A stretch of 64,000 bases of DNA from Heliocidaris tuberculata (lineage: Eukaryota; Echinodermata; Echinoidea; Camarodonta; Echinometridae). The stretch spans positions 29,034,140-29,098,139 of the forward strand of contig CM046836.1 in the NCBI GenBank assembly GCA_025618425.1, in the 5' to 3' direction. Under the pieces are notes generated by a model that saw only the letters and a program-made list of their open reading frames with translations, was not told where the DNA came from and did not search any database. Position numbers and translations under genes: made by a program. Of the stretch, positions 24,826 through 37,400 are shown piece by piece (positions within the stretch are counted from its first letter, which is position 1; each line of letters begins with the position of its first letter).

Positions 24826-25638
24826 AATTTGTATCAGTAAAACTGCCCAGGAAAATGAACACAGTACTCATTTTATATTGATTCATTTGTAAAGCCTTTT
24901 TGTTGTTACATGAACTGAAATCAATAAAATTGTTATTATGTACATGTACAAATAATGCAACCTGTGCCATTTCATTGTAAGAAATATAGACTTGATCAAC
25001 AGACCATATACAAATATAAATCTTCAAATTTACAATTACTTCTTCTTTAATCACAACAGAACTGAAGAGATGTACATGTAGTGTCCTTCAAACCAAACCT
25101 TATTGGGAAAGAATCTGTATTCCAGGCCTTGATTACCTATGTTGAGGGGTGGGGAGGGGTAAGAGTAAAAACTATTCTAATGTGAAATTCTCATACTTGC
25201 TTGGTTGGGGGTGTGAGGGGAGAATAGGGCTTTAATGATGACAATTTGTTCACTGCCCCATCTCTCCCCCCCCCCCTCCCCCCTCAATGGGGGCTGTGGC
25301 AAAAGGAAGGGGGCAGGGGTAGAGGGGTAGGAAGAATTTTTTTCCCCACCTCTTCATCTCAATGGGGGGGGGGGGGGGCTGGATGGGGAGCAAGGGGGCA
25401 GGGGGCAGGGTAATAAATATTGTTCCTACACATCAAAGAATCTCTTTGCACCTGGAAGACTGGCATGGACTGGTAACAATCATGAAATGCCACCATACAA
25501 AGCAATTAAATCACTCTGAAATCTTTAGGCTGGAAAACTCTGAACTAGTTCTGTTACAGACAGAATGGCACATTTCAAAATGTCACTTTCTCCCAAATAT
25601 CCATGTAAAATATGACACATGTTTCAAGAGAGACAACT

Positions 25639-25800
25639 AATAATAATAATAATAATAATAATAATACATGTACCTGCATTTATATGGTGCCTTTCTGGTT
25701 AGTAACTGATCAAAGTGCTTAAAGTGTAATTATTACCCTGGTCATTGGATCCAGTTACGATTCTGCACTTATAGTGCACATTCTCCACTCCACTAGGGAG
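25639..25800 (+). repeat. TAA-tract plus SINE/retroelement-tail-like repeat
   Basis: A (TAA)n run (25639-25665) is followed by TTTATATGGTGCCTTTCTGG...CAAAGTGCTTAAAG. This resembles the common 3' ends of vertebrate and invertebrate SINEs and RTE/LINE tails, from memory. No coding sequence. Confidence 0.4.
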
Positions 25801-25974
25801 CATTCCAGTCCGGCGGCCATTTCACAGGCACACATATACTATTCCAGTCACATTGACATTCGCTAATGAAATGAGGGCAAATGGTTCTACTACATGTACC
25901 GTGCCACTTGTGGATACATGGAGTAAAACAGACTGCACCCTGTTCATAATTGATCCTTGTGTTGTGGCCCGTTG

Positions 25975-26111
25975 CACAAAACTTGCGTTTGAACGCAACT
26001 CCGGAAAGTCAAACGCAACTATATTTTCAGCCAATCAGAAGTGCGCATGTAGACCTTGCGTTTGATTTTTAGGAGTTGCGATTAAACGCAAAGTTTTGTG
26101 CAACGGGGCCC
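25975..26111. mobile_element. Palindromic MITE just past the NPRL3 poly(A) signal
   Basis: Inverted ends GGCCCGTTGCACAAAACTTG and its inverse (to GGGGCCC at 26111), with inner GTTTGAACGCAACTCC/GGAGTTGCG arms. It starts about 40 bp beyond the NPRL3 AATAAA in the direction of transcription. Confidence 0.75.
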
Positions 26112-26150
26112 AGGACTGTTATGACTACAACAGATCACATCATGATGACA

Positions 26151-26156
26151 TTTATT
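26151..26156 (-). terminator. Likely NPRL3 poly(A) signal (AATAAA)
   Basis: TTTATT on the plus strand reads AATAAA on the minus strand, about 200 bases after the NPRL3 stop codon. It is the first canonical signal seen there. Confidence 0.6.
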
Positions 26157-26159
26157 GAC

Positions 26160-26440
26160 ATATTGGCATAGAGCTGTCCTGATCATAAGGAATGTCCTGT
26201 ACTGAATGATAACATCTCTAAACTGCTCTACTAGGGCATATAGCTTTCCTGATCATCAGAAGTCTTTGTACTGAATGCTGGCTGCATCCTTGTGAGAACA
26301 CATAGAGCTGTCCTGAATATGAGAATTCTCTAGTAGGGCACAGAGCTGTCCCGATCATAAGAATTCCTTGTACTGAACACTGGCTGCGTCCTGGTGAGAA
26401 CATGTTACCAGGACATCTCTAAACTTCTCCAGAAGGGCAT
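26160..26440 (-). repeat. Degenerate tandem repeat of the NPRL3 C-terminal coding segment
   Basis: The block around the NPRL3 stop (motifs GCATAGAGCTGT, GATCATAAGAATTCC, TACTGAA(T/C)(G/A)CTGGCTGC, TCTCTAAACT as read on the plus strand) recurs three more times towards 26160, with deletions. Unit length is roughly 70-100 bp. Only the copy furthest inside the gene (about 26355-26440) is coding. Confidence 0.75.
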
Positions 26441-28298
26441 AGAGCTGTGAGCGGTTGACGTTCTCATAGTACATGATCTCCTCCAGATGGTGCATCCCTC
26501 TCAAGTATGGACAGATTCTGCAGGAGATTGGTCAATCACAAGCAAATTAGATTTTGGGGGTGATTTTTTTTTGTCTGGTAAGTGGAACATCAAGGATGTG
26601 CTTATCATCTCAATTATTTTTCGTTCGAAAGCTTAGCAACATGAATTGGCACGTGAAAACTTAAGCTTTTTAAAAAAGGATAATCATCTTCACATATTGC
26701 CAAGTTTAATAGATTCTGCTATATTATGCTATAACATTGTTAAATTGATTATCAAGTTTATGACAAAAACTTAGAGGAGTTAAGACCTAATAGGGATTAA
26801 TTTGATCCATTTCTTTTTTTCTATTTTTTGTTTCAATTCTAAGCAACTGCAAAAATAAACACTCATATGAAATAGGCAGATTTATTACTTATTTCTGTTG
26901 AGTTGTACTCGGGTATGTGAGCTGACGTTAAAGACAGAATTCATTACATTGTGAAAGAAACCATCTCAAAGTAATTGGGAAAGGTTGCTCATGTCAACAT
27001 AGGAATTGGTGTATACTGTGAGATTTTTTGAATTATCAAAATGATAAGAAATTGACTCAATCTCTCTGAAAAGCACACACACTGCACACAAAGATGGGTA
27101 TATGGGATTGCACACATATGTGGCATGAATGTTCAGCCCGAACACTGTTTTTCCTCATATTTTAAATATGAGGGCATTTTAAGAACAATCCTCTTCAGGG
27201 GACATTTCTACTATGATGTTCTTCCAAACTGACATAAAAGGAATGAGAAAACTCACAAACTATTTTTCAAATTTCCCAGAACTCAAGCTACCAATATCAC
27301 CAAGACGATGAGTAGGGTTCCACCATCTATAAAAAGTTATATTGTTAATGCTTAAAGGTACTTCATCCCTTTTGCAGCCCTAAATTTTGAAGTTGTGTGA
27401 GTATGCAATAAATTACAAAAGATTTATACTTGAAAACTTGTGCAGATGTGAAAAGGATTATAATTTTGCTTTTAAGCAAGTAATAACAATTCGGAAACAC
27501 TTTATTTCATTTTATTTTATGGGTTGTATGACACAACTTCTGCAGTCATATCCTTGACTAACCAAATTCTTAACTTCAACCATGGACCAAACACCATGAC
27601 TAACCAATAACCCAAGACCTAACTTACATAAACACCAAATCGTAACACTAACCCTTAGCCTGGACCTTTCACAAAATAATAAATGGAATACATGTCAGAG
27701 CACCATATTAGGAGTGTGTTACCTTGCAAATAACTTGATGTCTTCTGGTGTGTTTGCATGAGGTATGGCCAGGACACTTGCCTTCTCTTCCTTGGTCAGA
27801 TGCTCTGTCAACATGTCCAGGACCTTACGTCTAGGATGACCACGCCCTTCCTCCGTAGAGTAGGAATCAAAGCTGGCATAGGTACTGACACTGTATTCAT
27901 CTGAATCAACTGGGAGGGGAAAAAATAATAATGAGAGGTACATCCATATTGCGCATATATGCTCAAGGCATCTACAAAGTACTACTGGACAAGTCCTAGG
28001 TATTAGGTCATTGGGGTTCCATACGTTACCAGGTATTGTTGAGTTCTGAATGTTAATTTACATCATAACAATAATAATAATTAACAATAATAATTAATAA
28101 TAATAATAATAACAATAATAATAATTAATAATTAATAATAATAATAATAATAACAATAATAATAATTAATAATAATAAACAATAATAATAATAATAAATA
28201 ATAATAAATAATAATAATAATAAATAATAATAATAATAATAATAATAAAATAATAATAGTAATAATAATAATAATAATAAATAATAATAATAATAATA

Positions 28299-28351
<53 letters not shown>

Positions 28352-28413
28352 TAATAATAGTAATAATTATAATAATAATAAATAATAATAATAATTAATA
28401 ATAATAATAATAT

Positions 28414-28465
<52 letters not shown>

Positions 28466-31400
28466 TAATAATAATAATTATTATTTTGTTTACCCAGGGA
28501 AGCCTCATCAGCATCAATGCTTTTCTTCCTGAGGGCCCTGCAATTATTATTACCCCAGCAATAGCCAGGTATCCATTTACACCTGGATCGAGAGGAACAA
28601 ATGTTGGTAAAACATCTTGTCCAAGGATGTAAGCACCCAGCGAGGATCAAACCCAGGACCTCTCGTATAAGAGGCAAGAGCCTTCACCAGTATATACGAC
28701 TGTGCCCCCATCTTATATGTCATTTCACATATTTGGTTAGATCTAAGCTCTAAGCTCGAAGGTCCATTAGCTCAATACAATGATCAGGGGGGCGTTTCAT
28801 CAAGTGTCTTGTCTGTGATTTTTACTGACAAATTTGCTCTCAGCCAATCAGATGCAAGGATTTCAGTAGCTTAAAACAGTTATTGCAACTTGTCATTGAT
28901 GGCAAGTTTTATGAAACAGTGCCCAGCTATACTAATGTCTTAGATGTGGTCAGAAAAGTATGGGACAAGATAACTTGGACTTGCCCTACTACTATCCTGA
29001 CAACAGAAGGCCACAAGGCATTTTTATTTCATAATGAGTTAAAGTTACTTTGTATATTGATTCTCTTCCAAATTAGATTAATGAATAATCATTTGTATCA
29101 TTTTTCAACTAAATGAAAAGAAAGAAAAATATATTTTCTAATATATGACACTAAATTCTACTTGAAATGTCTACAGAAATCCATGTACATTATGAAAGTT
29201 AGAGAAATTTAGAAAGGTGTAAAAGGGAACTACAATGCTTTGAACTGTTATCGTTCTACAGTACAATTCATGAGGTTTTCATATCCATCAGGTTGATAGA
29301 AAGCATAATTTCATCACCCCACCTTTTGATCCGACTTCCACTGGTCCTGAATGGACATATAAATGCTACAATAAAAATGACATGGTATCTAAGATTTGCA
29401 GTCAGAGAAATGACCACACTGGCTACCAGTCAGTGGCTGGTGGTAAGAACGCTACATGTATGATGTCAGATTCGCAGCTGATATGGCATTTTCTCCAACT
29501 GGAAGGCCCACAGCACCCTGCAATTATGATACTACTATTCAAGTGAAAATGCAGGACCTACATCAGGAAGAGTTTGCATTCTCGAATTTTCATTCCTAAT
29601 CTTATTTCAATTTCTTTCAAAATCCAGTCATAATGAGGTCGTAAGGACTGTTGTTAAACCGAATTTAGGTACATACATGACAGGTTTTCTCCGAGACCAC
29701 TCCCTTGACCACTGCCTGACCCTTGGGGTGTGATTCGACCTCTGGTGACCGGTGAAGATTCTGAGGGTGGAGTAGACACCTCCCTCTCCAAATCATCATT
29801 AGAGGATTTCTTGGCTAATGATGGATTGGTTATGATGAAGACGTAGGAGTGCAGCTGAAGATAAATCAGAAAGAAAACATGGATAACTACAATTTATACA
29901 TATACTAGTAGATGTGTTCATATTTGACACAGAGATATCGACTGAGACACAAACATCTACATTTTCTGAAATTGGACTAGACTAAGTCTTACAACTTGTA
30001 AGAAGATACATGTAAGTTGGTTGTTTATCTAATTTATGCGACAACAGTTTGACATTATATCTGTGAAATACAGGCCCTACAAGATATTTAATTTCAAAGT
30101 ACCCCATTCTTTGTTATACATGTAAATGTCTAGAAACACATGAGATGGGTGAAACTTATTACCCAAACAACCAACATCAAATGCTCAAGCCTTCAATTCA
30201 TAGACATGTTAATACTGTAACCAAAGTGTAGTGTGCAAATGGCAACATCAGTCAATGACAAAGCACATGAGATTTAAGCATGGAGAAATAAAGAATGATT
30301 TACCTGAACCAATAATCTCTTCTGAAGCAGCCACATGACAATTCTCACCAGTTCTCCTTCAGGCCTCTGTAGGTCAAAGATCAAATCAAAAGTCATGAAT
30401 GAAAGGTCAATCTTGAAATAAATACAAATATGTCACCAGTACACACCCCCCCCCCCCTCCCAACATGGATAGCATTTCATAAATCATATCTGCCCATGTA
30501 ACCATGAAATAATACAAGTTTATATAAATTTCAGATTCTACATTCATACCTGTAATAATTGCGACTGTAATTTTACTTGTCTTAATGATTTATAATTAAA
30601 TCATGTAGCAAAAAAATCAAATTGTTACCTCTCTTTCTGCTAATCTGTTCCTGTGTTCGCTGAGTGGTAATGGAAGAGAGAAATCTGCTAGGACCTTGAT
30701 CAATGATTCACCAAACTTCATTCGGAACTCAACATCTAGAGGTGTTCCACTAGACAAAGAGGAAAAAAAAAGTATAGTAAAATCAAAACAGACAGGATGA
30801 AAGTATATGTTAACAAGGTTCTGATAACATTTTCATGAACTGGTATCTGTTTTGAGTTTGATATCTTTTCGAGAAAATGGATGATATCTATCTACATCTT
30901 GATCCAAGCTTATTAATAAATAAACTTGAACCTGCTAAATGACTACATCCAAAATTGTTTAAAGAAATGATGCAAAACACAGAGAGAAACTCTTTCAGCC
31001 CTGTTTTGCCACATTGTACATTTGCACTGTATGGTAAACAAGATGAATGGGACTGCATCTCCTATATGCCTCCGCCTATATTCACTTAAGGTTGTGGTTC
31101 AGACTGTTCTTGAAATATTGTGATAACCAGAATGAAAAGCCTACAATTGCTTGTTAATTGACCTCTTTCACCTTTGACCTTAGACCTTATAACCTAAACG
31201 TCTGATCACTTTATCTCCTAGTCATGCATACAAAATAGTTGAGATAATGTGACAACAAAACTAACAAATCTTTAATTTCATGCATAGTGACCTCTATGAC
31301 CTTTCATCCTTGACCTATGTAAACAAAAATCTAATCAGTTCGTCTCACTATGGTGATGCATACTAGTAATAAGTTTGAAGTTAATGGCTCAAATTGTTCA

Positions 31401-34400
31401 AGATATATTGAAATAACGAGGCTAAAAACCTGAAATTTCATGGTAAATGACTTCTATGACCTTCGACCTTTGACCTGATTATCCTAAATGCTAATCAGTT
31501 CGTCTCACTATGATGATACATACTAGCACCAAGTTTGAAGTTCATACCTCTAATGGTTCTTGAGATATCAGGAGAACGTGAAAGCGGGACAGACGGACGG
31601 ACAACCCGAAAACATAATGCCTCCGGCACCACCTTCAGTGGGCGGAGGCATAAAAATCATGAAAGTTTATGTCCCATTTGGTATACAGAAATGGTATACA
31701 GATTGATTGTAAACCATGGAGACGTAGGTGCATTCAATGATAAGACAAATTGACAAACTTATAGATAAGATAGATAGAACAGGAATAAGATGAATAACTC
31801 ACGGAGATGTAGGAGCATTTGGAGATAGGATATAGATATTACTTCCACAGATAGGATAGATAACAGTAGCTTTACCCCAGTACACTAGATGACCAACAAG
31901 CTGGAATACCTGCAAAACAGGACAGAAAGTACCAATACACAGTTTGACTCATTTTGACCAACTTTTATATCATTATCTTGATTTTCTTCCAATTCTTCTC
32001 TCCATTTAATCTTTCTTTCTTCTTCCTTCTTTCCTTCATAACAGTCTTTTTCCAGTCCTTCCAGCTCTTTTGATAAGTCTTCTCTCCTTTTATACTATTC
32101 TCCTCTTCTCTTATATCCATTTTTTAAAGTCTCATTAGTACTTCCTTAATCTTTTCCCTTCAAGTCTTCATCTCACACCTCTTGTCATCTTATCACTCCC
32201 CCCCCCCCCTCAATCCTTCTCTCTACCAATCTTTCCTCTCCTCTCCCTCTCTTCTCCTTGTTTATGTTCTTTCCACTTTCATTCTATGCTCTTCCCATCT
32301 CTCCTCCTGCCTCCATTTCCCTTCTTTGCTCTTACCCCATTCTCCACTCCTACATGCTCCTCTCTCATCTAATCTCATCTTTAATATTCTCTCTTTACCC
32401 CCCCCCCCACCACCCCAACCCCTTCTGCTCTCTTACTTCTAATTGCTCATAACTCCTCTTCTATTATGCCCTCTCCTCTCTTTCTCTCTCCCTACTTCCT
32501 CCATCACATAGTTCTCATTCTCACTGTCCTCCTCTAATCATATCCCATCCTATACTCTCTTCTCCTCATCTTTAATATTCTCTCTTTACCCCCCCCCCCC
32601 TTCTGCTCCCTTACTTCTCATTGCTCATAACTCCTCTTCTATTATGCCCTCTCCTCTCCTTCTCTCTCCCTACTTCCTCCATCACATAGTTCTCATTCTC
32701 ACTGTCCTCCTCTAATCATATCCCATCCTCTACTATCTTCTCCTCTCATCTTTAATATTCTCTCTTTACCCCCCCCCCCCCACCCCCTTCTGCTCTCTCT
32801 TACTTCTCATTGCTCATAACTCCTCTTCTGTTATACCCTCTCCTCTTCTTTACTCTCTTTCTCTCTCCCTACTTCCTCCATCACATAGTTCCCATTCTCT
32901 CTGTCCTCCCCTAATCATATCCCATCCTCTACTCTCTTCTCTTCTCCTCATCTTTAATATTCTCTCTTTACCCCCCTCCCCCACCCCTTCTGCTCTCTTA
33001 CTTCTCATTGCTCATAACTCCTCTTCTGTTATACCCTCTCCTCTCCTTTACTCTCTTTCTCTCTCCCTACTTCCTCCATCACATGATTCCCATTCTCTGT
33101 CCTCCCCTAATCATGTTCCATCCTCTACTATCTTCTCTTCTCCTCATCTTTAATATTCTCTCTTTACCCCCCTCCCCCCTCCCCCCCCTTCTGCTCTCTT
33201 ACTTCTCATTGCTCACAACTCCTCTTCTATTATGCCCTCTCCTCTCTTTCTCTCTCCCTACTTCCTCCATCACATAGTTCCCATTCTCTCTATCCTCCCC
33301 TAATCAAATCCCATCCTCTACTCTCTTCTCCTCTCCTCACCATCCCCTGGTCTATCATCTTCTCTCCTCTCCTTGTGTCCTATTTCCTATTCTCAAAGAC
33401 CTTCATGCAGGATGCTACAAAAAAAATGATGGTTTTCACTTGCCCAAACAGGCAAGAAAATCATAAAACTGCTTTCCCAACCACAATATTAACTTGCCCA
33501 TCTTTATAATCAGAAGGAATTTCCTCTAACCAACTCTATTTTTTTGGAAATTTTGTGTTCAAATAAGGGATCAGTATGTAGATGTACAAACACTATGTCT
33601 GTGTAAGTTCTTTGAAATGTAGAGAGTATTTTGTTCTTAAATTAATAGTCAACTTTCCTTACTGAGCAAGTGATATTCAGTTGCCCATGTATAGACAATT
33701 TTGGTTGCCCCAGGATGTCAGGCAACTTTATTTGTAGCACCCTACTTCATGCTTACCTGTGAGAGTGCTAAGTCTGCATCTTGTGAGAGTTGTTGAAGTT
33801 GTTTCAAGGGTGTGGCAATATGGATGATTCTATGAAGAGCTGGAGAACAATCCCGAGGTAAGGATGCCCTCAATGTGTTTGGATCCTCCAGTAAGAGCAT
33901 GGCATGGTAGGGCCTTATTGCTCCAAGACTCTTTTCTATCCCATTGTGCTAGATTTGAAAAAAGAAGACAAAATACAGTCAAGTCTGTATTGAAAGACCA
34001 CTCAAAGAAGGTAAGAAAAGGGGTCTTTGTAGATGAATAGTCTAAATTGTCTAGGCTGCAAGATAATCACTAAGTTAGCAAAATATAAGAAAATAAAAAT
34101 GAAAATAAACTATTTATTGAAAAAAGTCTTTGATTACAGGTAAATGCTAATGAAAAAAGTATTCAATTATAGGTAAATGCTATTGAAAACTACGACAGTA
34201 TTAGTATAACAGAGTAAAAAACTGGGACAGAAAATATCTTGATTCTTCAACCACAATGTTTCATTTTTCTGAAACTATACAGTTAACCATTCTATTTCCT
34301 TTCCATGTACTGGATATTTATTACAGATAATGTTGTATTTCAGTGGGAGGTTGCTTTGAACACAACACATGCTGTACAATGTAATCACTGAGTTATCAGA

Positions 34401-37400
34401 CCCCTGAGAATGCCATGAAACTAAGACTATCAACCATATAGTCTTCAGCTGCCACATTCAATGAGCTCCCCATGGTTTTGAAGGTGTAAAAGAACTTGAT
34501 GATGGCACAGTGAATAGACTGGTTTTTAACCAGCATTCCTGTATGACTAATCTTGACAAAAGTTGGCAACCACAAGAATGAACAAACAAACAGACAATTA
34601 AATAATTGGCAATAAATGAATCTTACTTACCTTGATAGTTATAACCTCTGATACATTGTGTACTTTGTGTGGTAGACAGAAGCTCACCTCAATCCAGTTA
34701 TTGATGAACACTCTTGCTATTCCATTCTTATGTAAACTGGAGCACAAGAACATGAAATGACATTGGTCATTAAAATTATTTGTAGGTAATATGTTATCAC
34801 CATCTTGTGCAAAATTGTGGGCTTTATTCATGTGCCATATATCTTGTGCCAAACACTCAAGATATTTCGTTCAAGTGAAAAAAAAAAAACCAAGGAATGG
34901 CGGGCATTTTAGCTCTGGAAAGCTATAAAAAAAAGTTCAGACAAAAACGATAATACATAAGAATAGTCAAGAGGAAATTTCACATTTATTAGAACAAATC
35001 TAAAAAGAGTTATCATGAAAAAGGAGTTACTTACTACACTGTATCATTCTATGAACAGTCTTCTAATGGACTGGAGCCTACTGACTATCAAACCGTATTT
35101 CAAAGCAAGGATCGGGCAAGATTTAGACAATATCAAATAAAGATTGTTCTTTTAAATACATTCATTATCCTGGTTGACTGATCAATCAAAACACATGATT
35201 ATGCCCCTTTTCACACTGTGTGTTGGTACATTTATTTCTCATTCTTTACAATTCTCCCTCAGAGTTTATGTGGTCTTGCTCTTGTATTTGCTTATTGTTA
35301 CACATGGGCCTGTGCCATTAAATCACCGACTACATGTATAAAAAAAGACCTTCTTGAAGAATATATATCTATATTTGACTCTTGATGTGAATATTAGTAT
35401 TAAATAGTGTATACAGCTCGGGAAAAAATTATTAGACCAAGCTCTTTTCCATAAGGATTTCAGTGTTGTGAAAGTTATATTGCTCATTTAACTTCTCTAA
35501 TCATCTTAATTGTTACTTACATCAATGAAAAACATATCAAGACAAGTTTACCTTCCTATTCTGTGTTTTTCTTTCCTTCTTCCACATAAATATAATTATC
35601 AGTGAGCTTTATTTATGTTTTTAAGCTTTGCAAATGATAATTACTAGCAACAGTATCTGTTCCTTAAAGCTGCATTTTGCTAACAATTCAGGTTTCCCCC
35701 TATTTTCAATATTTTGTGTTTCTACCGGACCTAGAATCAGCTTATTGCCTTATTTTCCATCAATATTAATGGCATACCCTTTGTTCTTAATAGTGGCAGC
35801 CAATTTGCCTTGGCATGCTCTCCAGTAGAAGTGGCATTTCCCCCATTGGCATTACTACCAATTCTTGCTTTGAGAATTGAAAGGGTTGAACTTCTCTCTT
35901 AATGGCTGGCTTGTGTTCCTGCATCCTGTCTTTGAATACATTTCAAAGATTCTCAGTTGGGTTAAAATCAGGTGATTAGGATGCCAACCGAATTCTTCCT
36001 GCTTTTTGTTTTACAAATTACATGAATTAAATTATACAGAAGCATTAAATTTGTGCATTCTTTTGTAGCAGTGACCTGCTATTTTAGCTTAATGTTCAGT
36101 ACTCAATGGCATTTATTCTTAGATGTTTTTATTTCTTCAAGCAAAGCTTATAGTATTCACAAACCAGGTTTTCATTCAGAAGTGAGAATTGCATATGATC
36201 CTATAATTTTTTTGCAAGTAGCCAAGAAGTAGAAAACATGCCCAAATCAAAAGAACTTGATGAAGGAAAGAAGGCCTCCATCCTCGTTCTGCTAAAGGAG
36301 GGTTTCACGGAGAGAGAAGTTGCCACAAAGCTCAGTGTTTCTAAAACTGCGGTGCATTACATCAAACAGAAACACAAACGGTTTGGAATTACCAAATTGC
36401 AGCCTGGAAGGGGAAGGAAACGTCTGTCCTCCAAGCGAGACGATCGAAGTCTTATCCGCTCCTGTCTACAAAATCGACGATTCACGTCTAGTTACCTGCA
36501 GAAGGACTGGGAATCGACATCAAACCTTGTTTGCTCCTCTCGGACAATTCGCAACAGGCTTAGAGAAGCTGGGATAAAGTCCTACCGAGCGAAAAAGAAG
36601 CCCTTCATCAACGAGAGACAGAGGAATAAGAGACTGGAGTTTGCAAGGATGCACAAAGACTGGAAGGCTGAAGACTGGGCTAAAGTCATCTTCAGCGATG
36701 AGTCGAACTTCCAGTTACTACCAACTCCGGGTCGTTTGATGGTCTGGAGAAAACCAGGAGAGGCCTACAAACCTGAATGTCTTGCTCCAACAGTCAAACA
36801 TGGCGGAGGATCTGTAATGATATGGGGCTGTTTCAGCATGGCTGGCACTGGACGGATTCGACTGTGTGAAGGACGCATGAATCAGAAGACCTACAAAGAG
36901 GTTCTTGAGGAGGACCTTCTCCCATCTGCTAAGAAACTGTATCCAGACAACAATGACTGGATTTTCCAGCAAGACAATGCTCCTTGTCACACTGCCAAGT
37001 CTGTCACAACATGGATGGAGAAGATGAACATCCGCACCATGTCCTGGCCAGCGCAGTCACCCGATCTCAATCCAATTGAGAATCTCTGGAACAACATCAA
37101 AGAAAAGATGCGTGAGCACAAGCCAGCCAACAAGAAGGAACTCTTTCATTTCTTAAAGCAGGAATGGGCTGAAGTGACAATGGAGAAATGTCAGCATCTC
37201 ATGGAGAGTATGCCAAGGCGAATGGCTGCCACTATTAAGAACAAAGGGTATGCTACTAAATACTGACTGGCTGAATAAAAATACCACAAAAACCCAAGTG
37301 CAAGCCCACGAGAAACACATAATATTTAGAATAGGAGAAAGTTTGTATCATTTGATAGCAGGTTGAGCCACATTATTTTACAAGAAATGTATTTTTACCA

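Noticed and set aside
28414..28677. Minus-strand frame ending in a Tyr run
   Set aside because: It covers the SINE and TAA microsatellite.
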